From Conidiobolus incongruus B7586 (taxonomy: Eukaryota; Entomophthoromycota; Entomophthoromycetes; Entomophthorales; Conidiobolaceae), in assembly GCA_000697335.1 (NCBI GenBank), contig JNEM01015565.1:1-14277 (forward strand): a stretch of DNA of 14,277 bases, read 5' to 3'. How positions within the stretch are numbered: position 1 is the stretch's first letter; each line of letters opens with the position of its first letter. The translations under genes and the position numbers were made by a program. The notes under the pieces were generated by a model, which had not been told where the DNA came from, searched no databases, and saw only the letters and a program-made list of their open reading frames with translations. This document shows, one piece after another, positions 1-8,609 of this stretch.

Positions 1-265
1 AATTTAATTATAAGTTATTTATTTTATATTTTTATTAATTAATCTAAGTTTAATCTCTAATATATATAATAGACTTATAAAATTAATATTAAATTACTTA
101 GATAGTTTTTATTTAAATTAAAATATTATATTTTAATATATTTTTTTATTTTATCAATCAAAAAGATATTATTAGAATTTTTATTAAATTTAAATAAATT
201 TCAAATTATATCCCTTTTAAATTTATAGCAAATTTAATAAAAAAATAATATATTTAGATATATAT
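1..265. other. AT-rich non-coding DNA, no gene seen
   Basis: This stretch is almost entirely A and T with short homopolymer runs and no open frame of note on either strand. The few C and G bases sit mostly in CT and AG steps. It may be part of the same degraded repeat as the R1 segment that follows, but I could not extend the alignment convincingly. Confidence 0.6.
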
Positions 266-390
266 CATTATTTTTATAAGCTATTTATAAATTTTAAATG
301 ATTTTAAAGGATTTATGGTTAAGATTTAATAATATTTAAATAAATACCTTTTGATAATTACTGTTTAATTTAAGTATAATTAAATTTTAA
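266..390 (+). repeat. Dispersed AT-rich repeat R1, left copy
   Basis: Positions 281-388 match the reverse complement of about 11607-11714 without gaps. By eye there are about 15 mismatches in 108 positions, so about 86% identity. That is far above what two random 85% AT sequences would give. Conserved landmarks are a TTTTAAAGG core near 303-310 and a TTTTGATAATTAC core near 349-361. Many differences between the copies are C/T or G/A. Several are CpA in one copy and TpA in the other, in both directions, which suggests independent decay. There is no coding potential. I cannot name the element, and its true ends are not visible. Confidence 0.65.
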
Positions 391-800
391 CTCAAATTTT
401 TAATTAAAAATATTAATTCTCTTATAAATTTTATTTATAATTAATAATTAAAAATTAGCAATATTTTTGAAATATTAGAAATTAAAAAATTTGCCATTTT
501 TTTCTTTCTGAATTAATATTATAATAATTAATCTTTATAAATATTAATTGTTGAATTATTCAAGATTTAAATTGAAATGAATATAATGGCTATTAATCAA
601 AAATATACCATATTAATTAAACCTTGGATACAATATGAAGTTGATTATTTTGAGTTATAGAAAATATATCTTAGTTATTATTCAAATTAAACATTAAATA
701 TTCCTGATAATAAACAGAAAAGTTTCTGATTATTATTATCAAATATTTCTTTTAGAAAGTGTGATCACATATGATGAAAGTTTTTGAAATAATTTTTTAG
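391..800. other. AT-rich spacer with a very short open frame
   Basis: No gene is supported. A small ATG-to-stop frame of 28 codons runs from about 577 to 660 on the plus strand, and the DNA from about 540 to 780 is slightly less AT-rich than its surroundings. It could be a worn coding remnant or chance. Nothing links it to a known family. Confidence 0.45.
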
Positions 801-808
801 TTTGGTGA

Positions 809-1114
809 GTAGCGAAAAGTCGCCAACGATTCAAAATGACCGAACTATGACGAAATCAAGTTCAGCAATCCCGAAGACTGCGAAAATGCGGGAAGTTTGC
901 ACTGCTCTGTTGCCAGCCTCATGCGGTTCCCCCCTCTTAACCCACCTAGCTACCAAAGCTTACACCATGATAACTATGTGGACATTCTGCTTCACGGGAC
1001 TGAGCTCAACTCCGACCAGTCTAAAGGTCAAATGTACGTGACTCCCTATCGCTGACCCTTCCAGAAGCGGAAGTTACAGATGGATGCCAAACCATCCGGT
1101 CGAGATGATATTTT
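809..1114 (+). repeat. GC-rich 306-bp dispersed repeat R2, left copy
   Basis: This segment has about half G+C inside DNA of roughly 15% G+C and is matched by the reverse complement of 13147-13452. The two copies align over 306 positions with no gaps and about 26 substitutions (about 91.5% identity), mostly transitions. Similarity stops abruptly at the inner end (after GATGATATTTT) and fades within about 8 bp of the outer end. Hairpins are visible: GCGA/TCGC at the outer end (812-823), CTTCC/GGAAG (about 1060-1075) and GGATG/CATCC around a CCAAAC loop (about 1082-1097). No clear target-site duplication, tRNA-type promoter pair or terminal inverted repeat was found, so the class (SINE, MITE, solo terminal repeat, structured RNA copy) is open. 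A 79-codon frame crosses the left copy but is not kept in the right copy, so I do not call it a gene. Confidence 0.85.
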
Positions 1115-1680
1115 GATTACAAACTAATTCTGACTATATACATCATTTAATAAAAACTAATTAATATGGGATTATTGATTTGTTCTAAATTATATAATCT
1201 ATTAAAAATTTTCAAATTCCCAATTAATTTTTTATTACTCAACATTTGATAATAATAATTTTAAAAAAATTCTTTAAATATAGTAATTAATATGTGAAAC
1301 TCTTAAAATAACTAAACTATATATATATATATTTATAAAAATTAATGAATAACTTTTGTCTAATCAAAAATTAATAAAATAAATTAATAATCTTTTTGTA
1401 GAAATCAAAATAAAAATTTTCATTTTTGTAGTATTATAAATCAATATATGATAAAATGAATTAAAAAATTTATTAAAAATTTCAAGTTGATTATAAATAA
1501 TAACCTTTATAATCAAGAATAATATTTAAGTCATTTTTGTTGAAATCAACTTGAAACATCTCCAAATTATAAAATTGAAGGATATAGACACATCTATTAG
1601 TAATGTATAATAGATATTATAACAGATCAAAATTGGATGAATTGATAATTGGAGGAAATGAAATGAATCATTAAAGCGAT
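1115..1680. other. AT-rich spacer downstream of the PTC1-like gene
   Basis: This is the 3' flank of the phosphatase gene, transcribed toward lower coordinates. It holds a TA dinucleotide run at about 1318-1331 and no supported gene. The 3' UTR and polyadenylation site should lie in roughly 1500-1680, but I see no clear canonical AATAAA close to the stop on the gene strand. Confidence 0.5.
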
Positions 1681-2907
1681 TTAATCGTGTTTAATACGAA
1701 CGACCATCATACTTAAATTATCGGTACTGAAATTATTTAAAGCGTAGTCCAGTAGTTTTTTGGAAGCTTCTTGAGGGTCTTCAATATCGGAAATTAAATT
1801 AACAGCATCTTGGTCTGAACAAACGTCCCATAGCTAAATTGAATAATTATTAATGTTAAATATGGAATTAAACAATAAATGCTACTTACACCATCACAAG
1901 CAATTATTAAGAATTTATCGCTAGGTTCGATATCTACTTGAGCGGTGTATGGATTTCCTACTACGAATTCTTTCATTGAAGAATCTCCTAAAGAGCGAGT
2001 TACTGCCAAAACACCTATAATAAAGATTAATTCAAATTATTATATAGATTAATTAAAAAAATTACCATTAACTCTGTTGTTCATCATAAAACCACCAGCT
2101 TGAAGCACACGTTGAGATTCTTGAGGATCTGAGCCTTTATGGTCATAAGTTAATCTAATAGCTTTATCGTCACGACTAAAATCATTGAAATTAATTCAAA
2201 CTTATTGAGTATAAAATAAACTTTTAAAATTTACCATAAAACAGCTCTAGCATCTCCAGCGTTTGCTACGTATAATCTTCTCTATTAACACAAAAAACAT
2301 TAACCTACTTTGAATTTGACAAATTAATAAGAATTTACTTTTTGAGTCACAATACTAGGATCTTTATCATCCTGGACATTTTCCCATCTTATCAAAGCGG
2401 TAACAACAGTACATCCCGCGTACATTTTCTTTTCACTCAAATGTTTATCGGTTAAAACGAAGGTATCGTTAAAAATTTCTGGAATTGGTTTATCTGGATA
2501 AGTTAACATTAATTCGGTTAAAATCTATTTTTTTTAACTCTCTAATTAATAATATTAAATATAAATTTTTTTTTAAAAAAATAATACTTGATACAAATTT
2601 TCACCACAATATTCAGCAGCTGCTTTACCAGCGTGACCGTCGAATATAGCGAAAAAACCTTGATCTTTAACACCTCCTAAATTATATACGTAACAATGTG
2701 CGTCCTAATTCTTATTAATACTCAATAAAATTTAATACAATAAATTAGCATTACTTCCATCGTCCTTCTGCACCTCTGATTTTTATCAAAGCTAATTCCC
2801 ACTTGAAAACTGTAATCTCCCTCTGGTATAGTATTGACACTAGGGGCCAATTCTTTAGCATTACTGTCAAAGTTGTTACTATTAGTAGAGTCTAAATTAG
2901 TCGTCAT
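1681..2907 (-). CDS. PTC1: Ptc1-like PP2C-family serine/threonine phosphatase
   Basis: A metal-dependent (PPM/PP2C) protein phosphatase of 296 aa in seven exons: 2907-2755, 2704-2588, 2524-2339, 2281-2235, 2175-2066, 2014-1890 and 1833-1681. All six introns (50, 63, 57, 59, 51 and 56 nt) are GT...TAG, and the frame closes exactly across them. Motifs in order are RRTMEDAH (47-54), FDGHAG (72-77), AGCTVVTAL (126-134), NAGDAR (159-164), LTYDHKGSD (176-184), AVTRSLGD (208-215), ACDGLWDV (243-250) and STDN (282-285). The metal-binding acidic residues expected of PP2C are present (E51/D52, D73, D245, D284), so it should be active. The wording ([25 protein letters not shown]) closely follows yeast Ptc1 (281 aa), which dephosphorylates MAP kinases of the HOG and cell-wall pathways; that role is inferred from the family. 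The short N-terminal 30 residues are Asn/Ser-rich. There is no signal peptide or membrane segment, so it is cytosolic or nuclear. The start is the only ATG in frame before the conserved domain. Confidence 0.95.
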
Positions 2908-3060
2908 CTCAAAATCTCTTTTATCTTAATAATAATAATAATAATAGAAAAAACGAAAAAACAATTAAAATCAAACACCTCTTAAAGAACTAATGAATAT
3001 TTAAAGAAAATCTTAAAAATTTTTAAACAAAAAATTTATATATAAATTTAATTAGGATAA
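2908..3060 (-). promoter_or_regulatory. Upstream region of the PTC1-like gene
   Basis: This is the presumed promoter and 5' UTR of the minus-strand phosphatase gene. About 20 to 40 bp upstream of the ATG lies a trinucleotide run (TAA repeats on the plus strand, about 2926-2946). No convincing TATA element or activator site can be named. The function is inferred from position only. Confidence 0.35.
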
Positions 3061-6000
3061 AAAACAACAATTGTTCAATATTGAAATTTTAACCCCTTTA
3101 ATAATGTTATTATTGAGTATTGAAATGGGATTAAAAATGATGTCATGAAATCTTTCAATTATTATTGGCTTTTTCCTTTCAAAAAATAATCTTCAATTAG
3201 AATTTTAATTTCATTTGAAGTCACCTTAAATCCAATATTCAAATAGAATAATTAATTATCTCATAATTAACATTCAATTAGTTTAAAGCTAATATATAAT
3301 TTATTAAATTCTATAATATTTTATTTTGTATTTAAATTAAAAAAAGAATATTTTTTTCAATATTAATAAATTTTATTTAGTATTAATTATAGAATTTTCA
3401 CAATTTATATCGGGGTAATTTAGCTCAAATTTATATATATATTATTTAATTATGATTGTTATTACTCTTTTTTTCATTTTTAAAATTAAATACTTTGAAT
3501 AATATTTTAACAGTATAATAATAACAATAATAATAACACCTGTAATAATACATGATAAGATAAAATGGTTTTAATAAACTTAAATAACTTGGAAAATCCC
3601 CAATACAGAATATTGAATACTGATATCAATTCAATTACCAATGATTGCAATTATTAATAGTATTGCCCCATTCATACCAGTTTACATAATGAAATTCGTG
3701 TATTGGGCCATTTTTCAGGTTTAATAGTTTATAAGGTATTTTAACTATTAATGTAAAAATTCATTTAATTATGATATTTATCACTCTAAAATCTTTGAAC
3801 TGAAATAATTTATCAATATTAAAATTGATGATTTTTAATAAATACAATTATATATAAATCAGAGATAAAAGAGCTTTTTATTCTAATGTTTAAATTTGAT
3901 GAACTATTGATTAAATTGATTGAAATATTTTATAAAACGTATTTTTGTGAAATATGAAAATGTATATAATTCTTTGTATTAAAAATATATCTAATATTTT
4001 AGAATCATCAAAAAATTATTTCGAAAGTAAGAACGTGGTGTGTATATAATTTGAAATTATCACGAGGTTTATTTAAATAGATTAAATGAACAACCATTGT
4101 TTATCTTTCATTCATCCTATAGTAACTGATTTTTAAATTAAATATCTTTTTCTGCGACAAGGTTCGCATTAATAATACTAAATATTCAAAATATATTCTT
4201 TCTTATTTATTATTGAAAATTGTATCAAATTATATATAATGCTATTATCAATTTTTCGAATTTTATAATGTAATTATTTGCCTAGTTTGCCAAATCATAA
4301 ATTATTTAATATAAGACTTTATAAAATATAAAATAATAAAATAATATTCCTTAATTATCATTTTGAAATCAATATAAATAAAATAATAATTGGGGGTTTA
4401 AAAATGATAAATATACAAAATTTATATCACATAAAATAATAAAAGATAATTTCTAATAATATTAATATTCTATTAATGAATAAACCTATAAGATACAATT
4501 TAATTAAATTATTAATAAAACATAACTGATAATTTGCGTTAAATGAAAAATGAAAAATTTATTTAAATATGCATTCATGAATATACTCAGTCACAGCTAT
4601 TATACTGCTTTAAAATAAATTTATAATAAAGTCTAATATTATTAATTTTAAAATTTTTACAAATAAAATAAATTAAAATTATATTGATTTATAATTTGTA
4701 TTGTTATGATTAATTAATTATTAAAAAATTCTGAATAATTTAATATTAAGTTTATTTATAACTTATATAGATATGGTTATATACTATTGAATTATATTTG
4801 ATATATTTTCTATTTTTTTTTCATTTATATCTATTGAGCCTAAATTATTGCAACTTATATATTATTTTTAAAATGGATATAGTAAATAAATCAAATAAAA
4901 ACATTCTTTCTCTGCTTCTGAACAAATATTAACAACTAAAAATACTGTAAAGTTTTGCAAATTTCTAATAATATACATATGAATAGGTTATTTTAAGCAT
5001 ATACGATTTATAATTATTATATTTATGATTTAAAAATTAGTTTAATATAATAAACTTAAATTGGAATAATTTAATTGAATTATAATCTTATAATGTAATT
5101 TATGTATTTTTAAATTAATCATTCTTAAAATATCAAATTAATTTAATGTATAATTAATTAAGTGTTATTTGAAATAAGTTGAAATATTAACACTCAATCG
5201 GGAATAAAGAAATTATATTAAATGAAAGGTAATATTTAGATCATTGTAAAAATTTACCCTTGAATAAAATAATATTCTTAAATGATAGTCTTCAACAATA
5301 TATCCCCAAGGTTTTTAGAATTACAAAATTTAATTATTTTAAATTCAATTTTTTTATGATCTAATTTTACCTTATAGTATATATTTTTGATATAGGAATA
5401 TTAATATAAAATAAAGCATAAAAAATGGCATAGATACTATATAGAGCTATCAATTTAATATTATTGAATCTTTTTATCTAATATTTTGAATTAAAATGAT
5501 TTAATAAATGTATATAAAATTGGAAATTTTTTTCTCACAATTTATTATGAAGTTTATACTATTAAAATCTAAAACTAATACAAATAAACTTCTATAAAAC
5601 TTGATTTATTTCCATTTAAAATTGTTATAATATTTTTAACTTATTAAATTAATTTTATTATTAAAAGATATTAATTTAGTATTATCATAAGAGTATAATT
5701 AATTAATTTTAACTTTCTTTTTTTATAAAAAAATTATAACAAATCATCTATGAAAAATAAAAAATAATATTATTTATTAATAATAGACAATAATATTAAT
5801 ACAATGATAGTTTATTTAAAAGATTTATAAAATAATATTCATATAATTAATATTAATTTCTTATAAATTATCAAATAATTTTTATTATTTAATTTTTTAT
5901 TATATTAAATTAAATATTATCAACTTTAAATAATAATAATAAAAAATAAATTAAAATTATAATATTAATATTTTTATTTTTAATAATTCAATATAAGTAA

Positions 6001-6098
6001 TATATATAATAAAAATTAATTCTATTAAATTATTTTAATATTAAATATTATTTTAATTAAAATAATAAAAAATAAATTAATAATCTCTTTTTCTATAT
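3061..6098. other. Long AT-rich intergenic region without a recognisable gene
   Basis: About 3 kb of DNA between the 5' end of the phosphatase gene and the 3' end of the mitochondrial gene. I see no open frame above about 60 codons and no tRNA or rRNA. Four patches are less AT-rich: about 3080-3245 (repeated AATATTGAA-like words), 3595-3725 (an imperfect hairpin), 4020-4170 and 5160-5320. CpA and TpG steps are at normal frequency here, unlike 11641-12660. The patches could be regulatory DNA, non-coding RNA or eroded repeats; nothing decides between these. Confidence 0.5.
3661..3713. repeat. Imperfect inverted repeat in a local GC-richer patch
   Basis: TGCCCCATTCATAC (from about 3664) can pair with GTATTGGGCCA (about 3700-3710), with one mismatch and a 3-nt bulge, around a loop of about 22 nt. 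The run of C and G bases stands out in this intergenic region. Its function is unknown; it could be a terminator-like or non-coding RNA hairpin, or chance. Confidence 0.3.
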
Positions 6099-8094
6099 TT
6101 ATATAGATCCCGTTATTCGATACTCTTCCCAAGCTTCAATTGTCTTTTGTACACCTCGAAGTACTCTAGGATTCTGGTAAGCATTCAGTAAACTTACAGC
6201 AAAACTTGGAAATAATAGAGATTCCAAAACATTTTGAGTGTTCAATCGTTGGTACTTGACATAGGGTTTGGAATCCTTTAACGTCGTCTGCTGAGCCCAT
6301 AGGATTAAGTGTTGGAGGGGTTTGGATGGGAAGTAAACCAAGTCCGAAGATTGTAAAGAGTAATTATAAATTTCTTGAATGAGGTCAAGGGCTTCCATAT
6401 GGTGCTTGGATTTAATGTATGCAAGGGTTAAAGAGCCTAAAATTGATGAGATTTCAGATGTTAAAGAGATGTTGGATTGTTGGTTAAATCGAATTTGGAG
6501 ATCTCCCAAATCGTCAATTTCATAACTAAAAGGTAATTGTTGACCATCATCCCTGAAATAGTCGAAGGCTTCCACTACGGCTTCTTTGACACTTTGGATG
6601 CCTCGGAGTTGGACAGCGAGTTCAATTTCCATGCGGAATAGGGTGGACATGCCCTTGAAATGCGAGATCTCTTCCTCGATGCCTTGGTACTTGACGCGTT
6701 GGATTTCCGCTAATGTGCCTACTTTCACTTGGGTGGGCGATTGGAAACTGATGATGGAGTCCAATTGAACAGGTGTCCATCTGTAGAATTTGACCATATG
6801 ACTGACAACGAAGTCATAACTCTGTCTAAACAGCTCAGGGTCTTTTGATAGTGTACCGCACCAGAGGATCGCTTGCAATAAACTCAGTGGGTATTTGGCA
6901 TCAGGATGTTCCATTTCGAGCCTGGGTAAATAGTAAGAAATAGCACGATTCGCTTCCTTGGGTCTACCTTGACAGATCCAGAACAATTGCTGGTAAGCGT
7001 ACAATGGATTGGGTAAATTGAGCTTTTGGCCAACTTGCCAATGTCCGAAAAATTCGTGAGTAGATCCACCACATGCAATAGTTCTCAACATTGCAATTCT
7101 GGAGTCTTGATTGTGACGGAATCCGTGTTCCCTCAAAATCACCTGTAAATGGTGTAATCTGTGAATCACATCGGGTTGGTAAAGTGCTGGTCTGTTGAAT
7201 GAGTACTCTGTAGGTTTTTTGGGCAAACAAGCATACATCAATGGAATTACAAGTTCATGATCCGTCAATTTGTAGTTACAAACGTGCATCAAACCGTTAA
7301 TCTGATCCAAAAACGTAATATGCAAAGCCTTGTCCAATTCCAAACCAACCAAAGTCTTGACCAAACTGGGGAAGTACTTATCTCCATCCTGAATGAGGCC
7401 ACCACGCTCCAAATGAATTTTGAAATGATTTAAAATCAGCTGAAAATATTTAGCATCTTTTGCCATATTTGCTAACTTATTCAAGCTTTTAAATATTAAA
7501 TCAAATTGTAGAGGTGTAAAAATCAACTGAAATTCTGTAAGTTTGAGATATTGCTTTTGCCAGTTTTGTACTATTTCATCGAAATGGATACTTTCTGATT
7601 TAGCGAGTAATTTATAACTCCAATGTTGTAAATGTAAAGTGATAACTTTGGGATTGTTCAAATCTAAATTCAAATAATGAACCAATTGAGGTACGTTGGG
7701 ATATCGACTTACGTTCAAACTCTGTAGAATTTGAACTTGATCTTCAAAATTGTAAGATTGTAATATATTGACAATATCAGTATTAATGTCGTTGAATAAT
7801 AAAGATTCTGAAATGGTTAAAATCTATATTATATAAAAGTGAATATAATAAAAACGAATAATTAAATATAATTATAAGTACCTTTTGAACCTTGTCCAAC
7901 ACTTCCTTATTGTTTAAAGTTTGAATAACTTCCTTATCCAAAAGTTGAGTTTGAGATGAAAATTTTTTAATACTATTCAAATTAAAACCGTTATTATTGT
8001 TAAATAAATGAATAGATCTGCAAGATGACCATCTTGGATTGAGAATTGATCGTTTAGTTATAAATAATCTGGGTATGGAATTAGCCGATTTCAT
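6099..8094 (-). CDS. Putative mitochondrial alpha-helical repeat (PPR-like) protein
   Basis: A 645-aa protein from two exons, 8094-7882 (71 codons) and 7823-6099 (574 codons plus stop). A 58-nt phase-0 GT...TAG intron (7881-7824) separates them. The start ATG at 8094 begins a typical mitochondrial presequence: the first 52 residues hold at least eight Lys/Arg, no Asp or Glu, many Ser/Asn, and a possible processing region around RSIHLF (26-31). The rest is soluble and predicted largely helical, with hydrophobic heptad-like spacing. Segments such as LTLAYIKSKHHMEALDLIQ near the C-terminus and YQQLFWICQGRPKEANRAIS in the middle resemble single degenerate PPR or TPR units. Fungal mitochondrial RNA-stability and translation factors (for example yeast Rmd9, of similar length) have this build, but I see no diagnostic motif and cannot assign orthology. 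The C-terminus ends EEYRITGSI. The gene is divergent from NOP4. Confidence 0.85.
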
Positions 8095-8609
8095 TGTGTT
8101 ATTATCAACATATAAATAATAACTATTGAGTAGATTAATAAATTAATAATTAAATTTTATATATGTTTTTTTTTGTTTTTCAATAGTTGATTAATCATTA
8201 ATTTTAATTAATATAGCAACTTTAGTAAAATAGATTTATTGATCCATAATCAATTTTCAAAAAATATGGGATAATTGAAAATTAACAATCTATAATGTTT
8301 CTTATATTTTGTTTAAATAGTTTAAAATAATTAATAAAGATTAAATCCAATTAATAAAATATACTCTTAATGGTATAGTTTTAGAATATTGGTATTGTTT
8401 ATTTAAAACCATATATATATCACTTTATTATTTTTTTAATTTAAGGAAATCTATAAATTTCTCGAATATTATGATTAGAAATCCCATAACTTGGTCTATT
8501 ATATTATTAGTTTTAAATGGATGTAATTCTTAATTTGAAAAAAAAATTAAAAAAAATTACATAATTTAATTATTATCGACTAGAAATAATATAATAATAA
8601 TAATTAAAT
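8095..8609. promoter_or_regulatory. Divergent intergenic region between the mitochondrial gene and NOP4
   Basis: The two start codons are 515 bp apart and face away from each other, so both promoters must lie here. TATA-like words are common (about 8108-8118 read toward the mitochondrial gene; a TATATATAT run at about 8411-8420), but AT content this high makes them uninformative. An 8-bp perfect inverted repeat AATTTTCA/TGAAAATT occupies 8252-8259 and 8276-8283. A short ATA/TAA run (about 8587-8604) ends just before the NOP4 ATG, like the run before the phosphatase ATG. Confidence 0.45.

Noticed and set aside
809-850. tRNA-type A and B boxes at the start of R2
   Set aside because: The words resemble the boxes but lie less than 20 bp apart, too close for a Pol III type 2 promoter.
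802-1041. A 79-codon open frame within the left R2 copy
   Set aside because: It lies in a repeat, the same frame is not maintained in the other copy, the substitutions show no coding pattern, and the product resembles nothing known.
809-1114. R2 as a solo long terminal repeat
   Set aside because: I could not find matched TG...CA ends with a target-site duplication at either copy, and no internal element is present.
809-1114. R2 as a short Helitron-type element, because of the hairpin near one end
   Set aside because: The hairpin GCGA/TCGC is near one end, but the CTRR end signal is not at a consistent distance in the two copies, and the TC start is weak.
1681-2907. Several separate small genes at the phosphatase locus
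   Set aside because: The small frames join through six consensus introns into one protein with all PP2C motifs in order.
4151-4175. tRNA T-arm-like GGTTCGCATT
   Set aside because: There is no matching acceptor, D arm or anticodon arm within 80 bp.
6586-7230. Short open frames overlapping the mitochondrial gene on both strands
   Set aside because: They lie wholly within the 575-codon second exon, in other frames, and look random.
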